Part shown: piece after piece, positions 29,941 through 39,393 of the stretch
How positions within the stretch are numbered: the stretch's first letter is position 1
How the letters are laid out: each line of letters starts with the position of its first letter
Source: RPRC01 sp034933285
GTDB lineage: Bacteria > Desulfobacterota > Desulfuromonadia > Geobacterales > Geobacteraceae
NCBI GenBank assembly: GCA_034933285.1
Contig: JAYFNT010000033.1
Span: 4,801-68,800, forward strand
Direction: 5' to 3'
DNA: 64,000 nucleotides
Notes under the pieces: generated by a model
Told to the model about the DNA's origin: nothing
The model's input: the letters and a program-made list of their open reading frames with translations, nothing else
Databases searched by the model: none
Translations under genes and position numbers: made by a program

Positions 29941-31962
29941 TCAGGCGGCATTTTTTTTCCGTCTGAAGAAGAACAGCCCGGAGAGCCCGGATCCGAAGAG
30001 GAAAGCGGCCGGGGGTATGGGCACAGGGGCCGCGCCGCTAACAGCATAACCGCTAAGGCCGGTGGCGGTGAAGCTGGCGAAGTTGTTGTCATAAGCCAGG
30101 TCGGAGGCGTCATACTTGTTCCAGGCCGAGCCGTCATAATGCCAGATGTTGAGATTGGAGAGACTCTGGCCTGATCCGGCAAAGAGGGAGAGGTAGACGG
30201 AATTGCCAGTAGTATAGCCCTCTGTCGTGAAATCCCAGCCGCTCAGGACAGCTTGGCCGGAGCCGAGAAGACTTTGCAGCGATGTCAGTTCGCTGCCGCT
30301 GATGGCGCTTGCGGTCAGGGTAAGACTGGTGGGACTGGTAGTGGCCTGGAAGGCAGCTCCGACGGATTTGCCGATCGCCCCATCGGTGATCAGGAACCGT
30401 TGGGTGTTGGCGAGATCGATGGTAGTTGCCGCACCGGCTGCTCCCGTCGCAGCACTGGAAACGGTGACTGTACGATTGGTGATGTCCCATATGCCGCCAA
30501 GGGCTTGGACGGAGCCGGTGCCGGTCATGGCGCCGTAGGACAAAGGTCTATACGTGCCGTTGGCTGCTGCTGCACCGGCGACCAGGCGGATGTTGCCGTT
30601 GTTGGTGATTGTTCCGCTGCCGCCGCCGATGGTAAGGGTACTGCCGTGACCGACATCGGCGGTCAGAAGCGAAGCGCTGCTGATGTTGAGGCTGGATGCG
30701 CTCGCTGTACCGCCGTCACTGATTGTCAGCCTGCCGATGCCAGCGTTTGCACTTCCTGGGGGAGGTCCGAGATTTACAACTCCCTGGTGACTGAAGGAAG
30801 AGCCTGCGCCATTGACGGTGATTGTTCCGGAGCCGCCACTGTTGGAAGTGCGACCGACAATAATTGTTCCGCCATTGCTTATGACTTTTCCGCCGTTGGT
30901 TATGTTCAGTTTTCCATTGCCCATCCTGCTCACATATATTATGTCAGAGGTTGTGATGTTCCATGTCGATCCGGGACCACTGACATTGACGGTACCGGTG
31001 GTGAAATTGTCGGCAATGGTTACACCGTAAGTAGCATTTGTCGTGACTGCCCCGCCGTTAGTGATGCTGAGAGTGCCGTTGCCAGTTTGGCCGATATTGA
31101 GCCCGCCGTCGACGGCGTTACAATTCCAGCTGGAGCCGACTCCATCAACACTTACTGTTCCATATGTGCCTGCGTTCAGCCCGATCTGGAACGAACCGGC
31201 ATTTTCCATCGTTCCGCCGTTCTGGATTGAAATAAGGCCGTTTCCGTAATACCCGATATTGGTCAGGGGGTTGTTTGACGGGTTGTAAATTATGGCCAGC
31301 TTTGACCCCGCTCCGTTTATATTTACCGTTCCGGTACTTCCTGCGCTGTATCCGAGCCGTAATCCGCTTGCGGTAACGTTGCCGCCATTGGTGATATTAA
31401 GGGTTCCGTTACCGTTGTAACCCACTTCAATATTATAAAGTATGTTCAGTGCGGATCCTGAACCGTTTACACTGACATTGCCCATGGAACCGGAGTTGTA
31501 GCCGAAATAGGTTGCCCTGGCGTCAACAGCACCTCCATTGATGATGTTCATAACGCCGTTACCGTCATAGCCGGCATAGATAAGGCTGTTGCCCGTCCAC
31601 ATGGAGCCCGGGCCATTCACAGTGACGTTGCCGCCGCTTCCTGCCTTGTTGCCGATGTAGCTGCGAAAAGCGGTCAGGGAACTGCCGCCATTGACTGTTA
31701 ATGAGCCATATCCGGTATCACCGATGTAAGCCTGTGTGCCAGAGACTCCATTGATCCATGTGGAAGGATCGGTGGCGGGAACTATGTCCCCACTATAGAT
31801 AAGTGCTGCCTGGGCGGGCGTAATGAAAAAAAGCCCTGCCGCTGCGACAGGCAGTATGGTGCGAAGGAGATGCCTGGGAAACTTTGCTGCAAACTTCCGG
31901 ATCTTTTTTGGTGGCGGTTGCCATGATGATTGTGATGGAGCTTCTTGGTTTGCCAGTTTCAT
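29941..31962 (-). CDS. Repeat-rich secreted protein with T5SS/PEP-CTERM-type repeats and VPLPA-like sorting tail
   Basis: A 673-residue surface protein. A long basic N-terminal region precedes a signal segment (about 28-52, ending AQA). Residues 55-440 contain about eight to ten imperfect repeats of roughly 45 residues built on GNGTLNITNGGxV and GTVxVNGxGSxW, the pattern of the T5SS/PEP-CTERM-associated repeat found in autotransporter passengers; they should form a beta-helix. The C-terminus has PVPIPPAAFLFGSGLSGL followed by FFFRRKK, a VPLPA/PEP-CTERM variant that exosortase or a related enzyme would process. Start 31962 has AAAGGAGCGCAACA. Probably an extracellular-matrix or adhesion protein. 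Confidence 0.82.
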   Translation of the reverse strand: MKLANQEAPSQSSWQPPPKKIRKFAAKFPRHLLRTILPVAAAGLFFITPAQAALIYSGDIVPATDPSTWINGVSGTQAYIGDTGYGSLTVNGGSSLTAFRSYIGNKAGSGGNVTVNGPGSMWTGNSLIYAGYDGNGVMNIINGGAVDARATYFGYNSGSMGNVSVNGSGSALNILYNIEVGYNGNGTLNITNGGNVTASGLRLGYSAGSTGTVNINGAGSKLAIIYNPSNNPLTNIGYYGNGLISIQNGGTMENAGSFQIGLNAGTYGTVSVDGVGSSWNCNAVDGGLNIGQTGNGTLSITNGGAVTTNATYGVTIADNFTTGTVNVSGPGSTWNITTSDIIYVSRMGNGKLNITNGGKVISNGGTIIVGRTSNSGGSGTITVNGAGSSFSHQGVVNLGPPPGSANAGIGRLTISDGGTASASSLNISSASLLTADVGHGSTLTIGGGSGTITNNGNIRLVAGAAAANGTYRPLSYGAMTGTGSVQALGGIWDITNRTVTVSSAATGAAGAATTIDLANTQRFLITDGAIGKSVGAAFQATTSPTSLTLTASAISGSELTSLQSLLGSGQAVLSGWDFTTEGYTTGNSVYLSLFAGSGQSLSNLNIWHYDGSAWNKYDASDLAYDNNFASFTATGLSGYAVSGAAPVPIPPAAFLFGSGLSGLFFFRRKKNAA

Positions 31963-32043
31963 TGTTGCGCTCCTTTGTCGCATTTTTTTATAGTTTTGCC
32001 ATGGCGGATTCGAGAATATCGAACCCCCCGTGATCATGGATGC

Positions 32044-33156
32044 TTATGCCCGGAAGAGCTTTTTGCGCAGGAAACCCAAGAACGCGAGCCCGGAGCCGAA
32101 CAGTGGCAGCGCAGCGGGAATGGGAACCGGCGCTGCGGTGGGGACGTAATCCAGCCCCATTAGTTGTTGGCCGACTCCGCTGGGCACTACGTTTGTGACA
32201 ATGGTAGTGGCGGTGAAGGCGCTGGCGGAATTGGTGTTGGCCAGGATATCGTTCACTCTGACGAGATTTTGGCCTACCAGGGTATACATCGTCGCGACGC
32301 CGTCATCGACGCTTCCGGCGATATACTTGTAATTGGTCGTTCCGGGGCTCGAGTAGGCCAGCTGCCACTGTCCGTTGCTGTAAATGAATTTGCTTAGACC
32401 CTGGGCGCTAAGATAAATGGTGACTGGATCGGCCATGAAGATGTCAAAGGTGTTGGTCTTCGCAACCGACAGGAAAGTGGTGAGGGCCTGGCCCCCGGTC
32501 GTCGGCAAACCCGTTCCCACCTGCACCACTCCTGAAGTGGAGGCGGTTCCGGTTGTGAGCCTGGCATCCATGTAAAGTTGATTGTTCAGGATGTCAACGC
32601 CGCCAATGGCCAGACTCTGGTTCGGTATCAATTGCGTATAGGCGCCATTGGAACCGTAAGCTACATAGTTGAGGCTATACTGGTTGGAAAGGCCGCTGGT
32701 CACAAAAAAGCCGCTGCCATCCAGCGATGCCGCCATCCCGGCGTCGCCGAAGGAAGACGGCAGGATGGTGGACTTGTCGATGTTTCCGTTCATGTCGATT
32801 CGTTCCACGATCCGGTTATAGCCCGCACCGGAAGTGGCGTTCAGCGGCGCATCGATTCCGGTCACTGAAAGGTAGCGGCCATCGGAGCTCAGGGACAGGC
32901 CACCAACGTTGAGGCTGCTGCCCTGAAAGTAAACCATGCCGGTGTCGATGGTCTGCACCAGCGTGCCGGAGGTGGTATATTCATCGATATAGATCGGCCT
33001 GGCGTTGCCGACGCCGTTTGTGGCCCCTGTCTTGAAAACTGCCAGGTCGCCCGCTGTGAATACTGCCGCCCGGACTTCTCCGGAGGCCAACGCCATAACA
33101 GCGACAACGGTAAACAAAGTCGTTACACCTTTAAATTTTTTTGCCAGTCGTTTCAT
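32044..33156 (-). CDS. VPLPA-CTERM sorted surface protein
   Basis: A 370-residue exported protein: signal peptide to about residue 31 (VRAAV), a beta-rich body with repeated short strands that may form a propeller (for example LSLSSDGRYLSVTGID, MAASLDGSGFFVTSG), and the tail VPIPAALPLFGSGLAFLGF with a basic RKKLFRA end. The tail is the VPLPA-CTERM sorting signal. The gene is 81 nt upstream of the repeat-rich gene on the same strand, so the two may be co-transcribed. Start 33156 follows AAAAGGAGAGCTGA. Function is unknown; it is likely part of the exosortase-anchored cell surface. Confidence 0.8.
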   Translation of the reverse strand: MKRLAKKFKGVTTLFTVVAVMALASGEVRAAVFTAGDLAVFKTGATNGVGNARPIYIDEYTTSGTLVQTIDTGMVYFQGSSLNVGGLSLSSDGRYLSVTGIDAPLNATSGAGYNRIVERIDMNGNIDKSTILPSSFGDAGMAASLDGSGFFVTSGLSNQYSLNYVAYGSNGAYTQLIPNQSLAIGGVDILNNQLYMDARLTTGTASTSGVVQVGTGLPTTGGQALTTFLSVAKTNTFDIFMADPVTIYLSAQGLSKFIYSNGQWQLAYSSPGTTNYKYIAGSVDDGVATMYTLVGQNLVRVNDILANTNSASAFTATTIVTNVVPSGVGQQLMGLDYVPTAAPVPIPAALPLFGSGLAFLGFLRKKLFRA

Positions 33157-33628
33157 TCAGCTCTCCTTTTTCGTGTTATTAATTGCAATGAGACATGGAA
33201 AATTGGCTGTGTTGTCCCAATGTACGCCAAAACAATATTTCTGTTAATTATGATGCTTTTACCCAAAAGTCTGCTCTGCCACGAATTGTAAAGCTTTCCG
33301 ACGGCCGGAGTAGAGTGCATGTAAAATTGTCCGACATTGGAACGATGAAAAAACCGCGTATATGGCTTTGTGGGAAGTTCACTTCTGGTGGCCCGACTGC
33401 CTTATCTCAAGGACCGTGGCTTTCCGGACCTGATTTGCGACGATGGTGGTTTTTTGCAAAATGGCTATTATCATTCAATAAATATGCCATAGCGATATAA
33501 TTGATTATATATCGATGAGCTTTTTAATGAACTTCATGGCAGGCAAATTCAGCCGAAGCTTTTTGACAAATCGTTCAAGAGTGAGGGGCATCTAGATATG
33601 AGGAAAAGAGGGCGCGAAGACTGCGGAA
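33157..33628. other. Intergenic region without a supported gene
   Basis: About 470 nt. Short open frames exist (for example at 33195-33500, plus strand), but none has a ribosome site or recognisable protein sequence. It should contain the promoter of the VPLPA gene. Confidence 0.35.
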
Positions 33629-33632
33629 AAAC

Positions 33633-33660
33633 AAAAAGCCCCGATTTCTCGGGGCCTTTT
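33633..33660 (-). terminator. Intrinsic terminator after tRNA-Ser
   Basis: Inverted repeat AAAAGCCCCGATTTCTCGG-GGCCTTTT with an A-run that reads as T5 on the minus strand, 32 nt downstream of the tRNA 3' end. A smaller hairpin CCGGGACTTTCCCGG lies between them. Confidence 0.8.
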
Positions 33661-33691
33661 ATCCTTACCGGGACTTTCCCGGATTCTTGTA

Positions 33692-33781
33692 TGGCGGAGA
33701 GATAGGGATTCGAACCCTAGGTACCACAAGTGGTACAACAGATTTCGAGTCTGCCGCCTTCGACCTCTCGGCCATCTCTCC
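33692..33781 (-). tRNA. tRNA-Ser (anticodon CGA)
   Basis: A complete class II tRNA on the minus strand: acceptor GGAGAGA pairs with TCTCTCC, the anticodon stem CAGA/TCTG encloses loop CTCGAAA with anticodon CGA, the long variable arm TACCACTTGTGGTA forms a hairpin, the T loop is GGTTCGAATCC, and a G discriminator plus CCA are encoded at 33692-33695. The long variable arm and anticodon fix serine identity; it reads UCG codons. Confidence 0.96.
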
Positions 33782-33904
33782 TTTTGTCCGCGCATTATTA
33801 TTGAATCCCGTCCGAAAGTCAAGCGCCGGAACAACTTCTGCTTGGACAGTTTCCGGCAAAACATGTCAAATCCCGTCGCGACCTGTCAAATCGGTGAACG
33901 AGAT

Positions 33905-35986
33905 TCATATGCGGGCGCCACCAGACGATTGCTGCGGCTTGTCCAGCGCCTCCCTTATCTTGGCAGACAACAGCGTCGGTGGAACCGGCTTGGGAAGCAA
34001 TTCGAGACCCGCTTCCCGGATGAAATGGCTGTCGATGCTGTCGTCCGTGTAACCGCTGGTGAAAATGATCCTGATGTCTGGTTTGATCTTCACTGCTTCC
34101 CGGTAGACTTCCCAGCCGCCCATCCTGGGCATCACCAGGTCGGCGAGAACAAGTGATATGCTGTCTTTCCGCTCCTTCAGCAGTGCAAGCGCCTGCTCGC
34201 CGTTGGCTGCCTCAACGACCTGATATCCCATTTCTTCCAGAATGAGCCTGGTTGCCCGCCGCGTATCGTCATTGTCTTCCGCCAGAAGGATGGTTTCCGA
34301 CCCTCCGGCAGCATTGCTGCTCCGCTTCTCATCGTCATGGACATCAGAAATGTTCAGGCAAGGCAGATAAATGCGGAAATCCGTACCTTTCCCCGGTGCG
34401 CTGTCCACTTGGATATGTCCGCCATGTCGTTTGACTATTCCGTATACTACGGTGAGGCCGAGGCCGGTCCCTCTGCCCGCCTCCTTGGTGGTGAAGAACG
34501 GCTCGAAAATCATTTGCGAGGTTTCCGTATCCATGCCTTCCCCGGTATCGCTTACCATGAGCAGAACATGGTTCCCCTTGGAGCCGAATCCATGCGATGC
34601 TATGAAGTCCTCGTCAATTTCAACCTTCCGGGTGCGGATTGTAATGGATCCTATGTCGCTGATGGCATCCCGGGCGTTGGTGACAAGGTTCATGATGATC
34701 TGCTCGATCTGGAACGGATCGGCCATAATCGTTACGTCATCTGCGCTGAGATCCGTTTTCAGTTCAATGCTTTCATTGATGAGCCTGCGGAGAAAGCTCT
34801 CCGCGCCGTGTATCAGGTGGTTCAGCTTGACCGGCTTTATCTCTGTCTTCTGCTTTCTGCTGAAAGCGAAGATGCTGTGGGTGAGCTTTGCGCCGCGGTC
34901 GGTCACGCTCAGTATCTGCTCCACGTACCCTCGGGAAGGACCTTCATCAGGAAGCTTGGTCATGAGGAGGTGCCCGTAGCCGACTATTGCGGTCAGGATA
35001 TTGTTGAAGTCGTGGACCACACCGCCTGCAAGCTGCCCTATGGCCTCCATTTTCTGGGCATGGAGGAGCTGGTCTTCCAGTTTCCTGCGCTCGGTCAGGT
35101 CGGTGAAGGTAGTCAGGTGAATGTCGGATATTACAGCATCCATCACCGACACTTGCCGTGCCGTCCCATCCCGGCAGATCACGCGCGACTCCACGGGGGC
35201 GAAATCCATTCCCTGCGGAGCTGGGGCGTTGCCGGCGGACCTCCATGAGTGCTGCATCGACCGTCGCAGCAGTACGTCCGGGAAGGCGCGGACAAACCAG
35301 GTATCAAGAGTAGGCAGGTCCTCCGGCCCATATCCGAAAATATCGCTGAACCTCTTGTTGATGAAGAGGACGTTGCCTTCCATGTCCGTAAGGATGATTG
35401 CGGCCGTGGACGCGTCAAGAAGCATGTTGAGCTTCGACTCGAACTCGAACAGGGTCTTTTGCAGTTTTTTCCGCTCTTCAGTCTCCCGGGACAGGTCATC
35501 GCTTAAGCGGTCCACTTCAGCAGCCTTCTTTTCCAGCTTTCGGAACAGCGTTTTGCTGTAGTCCGCGAAGAATTCCCTTTCTTCCATGTCCCGGGATTCC
35601 AGGATGTCAGGACGCGGGCCTTGCTCCAGGACTTCTTCCACGATCCTCTTCAATTCCTCGGGTTCCTGGGGTTTGGTCACAAAGCGGTCAGCCCCCAGGC
35701 TCATGGCAAAGTCCTGATCCTCGGGTTCCGTGTAAGTTGCCGTGTAGAAAATGAAGGGGACTCGCCGCAAGGCGGTATCGGTTTTGCATTGCCGGCACAG
35801 GCTGTAGCCGTCCATGACCGGCATGAGGATGTCGGCCACGATCAGGTCCGGGGTGGCGTGTCTTGCCATTTTCAACGCAACGGCGCCGTTTTCCGCGGAC
35901 ATGACCTCATGATCACTCCCTTTAAGGAGCATTTCCAGCAGGTAGCGGTTCTCAGGGATGTCGTCAACGATCAGGATACGCTTCAT
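33905..35986 (-). CDS. Hybrid sensor kinase (REC-PAS-HisKA-HATPase-REC)
   Basis: A 693-residue soluble hybrid kinase. Residues 1-125 are a receiver (ILIVDDIPENRYLL, phosphoacceptor Asp in IVADILMPVMDG). A coiled coil follows (about 150-190), then a PAS domain (195-315, ILTDMEGNVLFINKRFSDIFGYG), HisKA with VVHDFNNIL (phospho-His), HATPase (NLVTNARDAI, DTGEGM, TTKEAGRGTGLGL) and a C-terminal receiver (LLAEDNDDTR, VLADLVMPRMGG). The layout matches NtrB/PAS-type phosphorelay kinases of deltaproteobacteria. It overlaps the response-regulator gene at 35983 by 4 nt and forms a three-gene cluster with it and the kinase at 36372. The signal is unknown. Confidence 0.92.
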   Translation of the reverse strand: MKRILIVDDIPENRYLLEMLLKGSDHEVMSAENGAVALKMARHATPDLIVADILMPVMDGYSLCRQCKTDTALRRVPFIFYTATYTEPEDQDFAMSLGADRFVTKPQEPEELKRIVEEVLEQGPRPDILESRDMEEREFFADYSKTLFRKLEKKAAEVDRLSDDLSRETEERKKLQKTLFEFESKLNMLLDASTAAIILTDMEGNVLFINKRFSDIFGYGPEDLPTLDTWFVRAFPDVLLRRSMQHSWRSAGNAPAPQGMDFAPVESRVICRDGTARQVSVMDAVISDIHLTTFTDLTERRKLEDQLLHAQKMEAIGQLAGGVVHDFNNILTAIVGYGHLLMTKLPDEGPSRGYVEQILSVTDRGAKLTHSIFAFSRKQKTEIKPVKLNHLIHGAESFLRRLINESIELKTDLSADDVTIMADPFQIEQIIMNLVTNARDAISDIGSITIRTRKVEIDEDFIASHGFGSKGNHVLLMVSDTGEGMDTETSQMIFEPFFTTKEAGRGTGLGLTVVYGIVKRHGGHIQVDSAPGKGTDFRIYLPCLNISDVHDDEKRSSNAAGGSETILLAEDNDDTRRATRLILEEMGYQVVEAANGEQALALLKERKDSISLVLADLVMPRMGGWEVYREAVKIKPDIRIIFTSGYTDDSIDSHFIREAGLELLPKPVPPTLLSAKIREALDKPQQSSGGARI

Positions 35987-36375
35987 GCATCATCCTTTCC
36001 ATCTGTACACTGCCCGAGGAAATATTCAATTTGCGTCATGAAAGTATCAGGATTTATGGGTTTTTCGATATAGCCGCTGCACCCGGACTCAAGGGCTTTC
36101 TCGCGGTCGCCGGGCATGGCGTAGGAGGTAACGGCGACAATCGGGACATCGACCAGCTCGTCACGGCTTTTCAGCTGCTTCGCAACCGCATAGCCGTCCA
36201 GGAGCGGGAGCTGGATGTCAAGCAGGATGAGGTCCGGTATTTCCCTGGAGGCCTGTTCGATTCCGATTACACCGTCGCGTGCTGCTGATACCCGGTAGCC
36301 GTTTCTTTCGAGAAGGAAGGTGACAAGGTAGAGGTTTTGTTCGTTATCTTCGATGACCAGAACTCTTTTTTTCAT
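35983..36375 (-). CDS. Single-domain response regulator (CheY-like)
   Basis: A 130-residue stand-alone receiver: acidic pair EDNEQN near residue 9-14, phosphoacceptor Asp in LILLDIQLPLLDG, Thr in VAVTSYA and Lys in IEKPINP. No output domain, so it probably relays phosphate between the two kinases that flank it (a DivK-like role). Start 36375 has CAGGGAGGGTGCACA. It overlaps both neighbours by 4 nt, implying translational coupling. Confidence 0.93.
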   Translation of the reverse strand: MKKRVLVIEDNEQNLYLVTFLLERNGYRVSAARDGVIGIEQASREIPDLILLDIQLPLLDGYAVAKQLKSRDELVDVPIVAVTSYAMPGDREKALESGCSGYIEKPINPDTFMTQIEYFLGQCTDGKDDA

Positions 36376-38540
36376 TGTGCACCCTCCCTGACCGGAAGTA
36401 TGACTGAAAAGGTGCTTCCTTTTCCGGCAATGCTTTCCACGCCGATTTCCCCGCCGAGACATTCCGCCAGCCTGCTGCAGATGGAAAGGCCGAGGCCGGT
36501 GCCGTCAAAGCGCCTGGTAAGGCCGGAATCCAGCTGGCGGAAGGGTTTGAAAAGGTGGCACAGATCCTTGTCGCTGATCCCGATGCCGGTATCGGTAACT
36601 GAAATGCACGCGCCGCGTTCCGTCATGAAGCATTTCACGAGAATCATTCCCTTTTCGGTGAACTTGACGGCGTTGCTCAACAGGTTGAGCAGTATCTGCT
36701 CGACCCTGCGCTGGTCGCTGTTGATCGTGGAAACATCCTCGTCTATACGGATCTCCAGGTCCAGCCCCTTTGCTTCAGCAAGGGGTTGAACTGTTTTCGA
36801 CACTTTCTCGACTGATGCCCGCAAGTCGAAACTGTTCACGGCCAGGGTCAGCTGGCCTGCTTCGATCTTGGACAGGTCCAGCACGTCGTTTATGAGCTCC
36901 AGCAGGTGGCTGGCGCTGTTGCGCACCATATCCATCTGCTTTTTCTGCTCCTCGTTCAGGGGCCCGGCCAGGCCCTGCTGGAGGATCCCGGTGAATCCGA
37001 TGATGGAATTGAGCGGAGTGCGCAACTCGTGCGACATGGTTGCCAGGAACGCTGATTTCAGGCGGTCCGCAACCTCTGCGCGCTCCTTGGCTTCAGAAAG
37101 TTGGAGGGTCCGTTCCGCCACCCGTTGCTCGAGTTGGGCATTGAGCTGCCGCAGTGCTTCCTCGGCGCTTTGCCTCACTGCCATTTCTTCCCTGAGATGG
37201 GCTACATTGATGGCATTCGATATCGCCAGGCCGACGGTATGGCCGATAACAAGCAGTTCCTGTTCGGCAAGGGAAGACAGGGGAGGTGTGTCACGGTAGA
37301 GCAGGTTGAGGGCGCCCAACACCCGTTCCTCGGCCATGAGGGGCAAGGATACGACGGAACTGTATCCGTTTGCCACGAGGGCCTGCTTGACCGAGGGGGT
37401 AAGCCGTTGCTCATTGCGCAGGTCGGTGCTGATTGTTACACAACGATTCACCGCGGACAAGCCGGTAAGACTTCCGCGTACCGGAAGCTTCCGAGCCGTT
37501 CTGAGCAGGGGTTCGGGAAAGCCTTGGGAGAAGAGCAAGTCGAGATTGCCGCCGTTCCGGTCCAGGAGAAAGAGAGCCACTGAGGGGGAATTGCTGCGCA
37601 GCATCATGGCGTACACGGCCTGTTCGGCTACCGTGATCAGGTCGAGAGACCGGTAAAGCTTGTCAGAGATGGTATGGATTGCTTCCAGAGACTCGGTCCT
37701 GGCTTCCAGTTCGCATTGGTAGCGATGCAGTTCGTTTTCCGCGTTTTTTCGCTCGCTGATGTCGCGGAAACCCACGACGCGTGCGGGAGCACCATCGATG
37801 TCGATGGATCTGGCACGGATCTCGAGGGGGACCTGCGCGCCGTCGCTCCTGACTCCGTAAACTTCGTACGGCCCCGGTTCGCCGGTACGCATCTTGTCCA
37901 GAACCATGTTTTTTGATTCCGCGGCGATGAAATCGATCAGGTTCCGGCCGAACGTTTCAGAGGGCCTGTAACCGAGGATTTCGGTAACGGCTGGATTGAT
38001 GTCTACTATAACCCCATCCACATGGAAGAGAATCCCTTCGAATGCGGCCTCGAAAAACCGCGACAGCCTTTCTTCGCTTCCAATCAGTTGGTTTTCCATA
38101 CGTTTGCGCTCGTCCAGTTCGGTTCGCAGCTCGGCGGTACGCTGCCTGACCATGATTCGGAGCGACCGGTTCATGAAGAGAATGAAGGCGATGACTGTTA
38201 AGGCGGTGACGATGCCAATCAGTATGGCCAGGCCGAAGGTCCGGTGTGATATATAACTTCCTTTCGTCAGCTCGTTCCATGACCTGGAAATGGCGCCGTT
38301 TTCCGCTGAGGAAGAAACCGTGACGAGTTTCCGGAGCTTGTAAAGCCAGGCGCTTGCAGTTTCGGACTGAAAAATTCCGCTGTTGCCGGAGCTCGTCGGC
38401 GAGGCATACACGGAGCAGGAGGCTGCCAGAATGAAAACGGACAGGACAATCGCGGTTTTCATGCTGCTGAAAGCAGCAGGGCAATGAAGGGTTTCAACTT
38501 CTCCCGTCCGGTTGTGTCCGATCGGAGTCCTGGGCTTCAT
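36372..38540 (-). CDS. Membrane sensor histidine kinase (PAS-GAF-HisKA-HATPase)
   Basis: About 722 residues. A hydrophobic segment near 27-45 (VLSVFILAASCSVYA) looks like a signal sequence; a periplasmic stretch of about 60 residues and a transmembrane helix at about 100-125 follow. The cytoplasm contains a PAS domain (about 160-280), a GAF domain (about 300-450), a coiled coil, HisKA with MSHELRTPLN and HATPase (NLLSNAVKFTEKG, DTGIGI, GTGLGLSI). The kinase itself has no receiver, so the phosphate probably goes to the adjacent single-domain regulator. The start is uncertain: 38540 has AAAGGA about 11 nt upstream; 38561 and 38603 are in-frame alternatives. Confidence 0.88.
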   Translation of the reverse strand: MKPRTPIGHNRTGEVETLHCPAAFSSMKTAIVLSVFILAASCSVYASPTSSGNSGIFQSETASAWLYKLRKLVTVSSSAENGAISRSWNELTKGSYISHRTFGLAILIGIVTALTVIAFILFMNRSLRIMVRQRTAELRTELDERKRMENQLIGSEERLSRFFEAAFEGILFHVDGVIVDINPAVTEILGYRPSETFGRNLIDFIAAESKNMVLDKMRTGEPGPYEVYGVRSDGAQVPLEIRARSIDIDGAPARVVGFRDISERKNAENELHRYQCELEARTESLEAIHTISDKLYRSLDLITVAEQAVYAMMLRSNSPSVALFLLDRNGGNLDLLFSQGFPEPLLRTARKLPVRGSLTGLSAVNRCVTISTDLRNEQRLTPSVKQALVANGYSSVVSLPLMAEERVLGALNLLYRDTPPLSSLAEQELLVIGHTVGLAISNAINVAHLREEMAVRQSAEEALRQLNAQLEQRVAERTLQLSEAKERAEVADRLKSAFLATMSHELRTPLNSIIGFTGILQQGLAGPLNEEQKKQMDMVRNSASHLLELINDVLDLSKIEAGQLTLAVNSFDLRASVEKVSKTVQPLAEAKGLDLEIRIDEDVSTINSDQRRVEQILLNLLSNAVKFTEKGMILVKCFMTERGACISVTDTGIGISDKDLCHLFKPFRQLDSGLTRRFDGTGLGLSICSRLAECLGGEIGVESIAGKGSTFSVILPVREGAQ

Positions 38541-38865
38541 AATCCGTTTTATCCTTTCCATGTTTCCGCAAGGAGGAAAGTCGGCGTTCACCAGGTCAGG
38601 CATAACATGGACAAGAGCGGCAATGAATACGTGAGTGAACCTTGAAACAGGAGTCTATCCATGGACTGACTGTGTTTCCGGAAACCATGCGGACTGTCGG
38701 GATTCGCAAAACCCACGCCTCTTGAGCCGCGGGATGTATGCAGAACAGTTGACGAATTCCGCGAAAGAATTTATCCGCGATATGAATATCAATACTCTTG
38801 CTTGCGGGAACATTTTATGATTTATTGATAATCAATCTGTTAATACATTACCAGGAGATCCCATT
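38541..38865. other. Divergent promoter region between kinase cluster and mucR-like gene
   Basis: No supported gene. The part just before 38866 is AT-rich (TTTATTGATAATCAATCTGTTAATACATT) and probably contains the promoter of the MucR-like gene, including a TTGATAATCAA palindrome at about 38824-38834 that could be an operator. A 61-codon open frame at 38635 has no ribosome site. Confidence 0.35.
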
Positions 38866-39378
38866 ATGACAACCTTATTGGAATTGGTTTCTGAAATCGT
38901 GGAAGCGCATGCATCTGTAACGAGCATGACAACAGAGGAACTGCTTGCGGAAATCAAGCTGGTTCACGAAGCTCTGAAAAAACTCGAAGAGGGTCAGGCA
39001 CTGAATATTCCCGCCAATGAGGAGCAGAAGCCGGAATTGTCCGCCAAGAAATCCATCAGGAACAAGGAAATCATCTGCCTGGTGTGCGGCAAGGGCGGCA
39101 TGAAGACGCTGTCGCGCCATCTTTCCACGGCCCACGGCATGACCCCTGGTGAATACCGGAAGCAGTTCGGCATACCCGGAAAGCAGCCGCTGGCGGCCAA
39201 GTCGTTTTCCGAAGAGCGAAGAAAGCTTGCCACTGAACACAAGCTGGCCGACAACCTGGCCAAGGCGCGCGAGGCCAGGAAAGCGAAGCTTGCCGCGTCT
39301 GCGGGGAAGGCCCAGAAAAAAGCAGCAAAAAGCGGGGCAACAAAACCGGCAAAACCGGCCAAGCCCGGCAAAGCCTGA
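38866..39378 (+). CDS. MucR/Ros-family zinc-finger regulator with histone-H1-like tail
   Basis: A 170-residue protein. The N-terminus (about 1-45) is the helical oligomerisation region of the MucR family. The zinc finger uses Cys71, Cys74, His85 and His90 in CLVCGKGGMKTLSRHLSTAHG, followed by MTPGEYRKQFGIP, the Ros/MucR recognition region. From about residue 130 to the end there is an Ala/Lys/Pro-rich tail (KAREARKAK, KPAKPAKPGKA) like histone H1 or AlgP repeats, longer than in rhizobial MucR. The family binds AT-rich DNA and can act as an H-NS-like silencer. Start 38866 has ACCAGGAGATCCCATT. It is monocistronic with a weak terminator behind it. Confidence 0.88.
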   Translation: MTTLLELVSEIVEAHASVTSMTTEELLAEIKLVHEALKKLEEGQALNIPANEEQKPELSAKKSIRNKEIICLVCGKGGMKTLSRHLSTAHGMTPGEYRKQFGIPGKQPLAAKSFSEERRKLATEHKLADNLAKAREARKAKLAASAGKAQKKAAKSGATKPAKPAKPGKA

Positions 39379-39393
39379 CGGCTCCTGTTTCAC

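Noticed and set aside
30253..31230. 325-codon plus-strand frame opposite the repeat-rich surface protein
   Set aside because: Its apparent cysteine-rich repeats are the reverse reading of the sense-strand repeat units; there is no ribosome site.
33195..33500. 101-codon plus-strand frame between the VPLPA gene and tRNA-Ser
   Set aside because: No ribosome site, no recognisable sequence and atypical composition for a protein of this genome.
38635..38820. 61-codon frame upstream of the mucR-like gene
   Set aside because: No ribosome site; overlaps the divergent promoter region.
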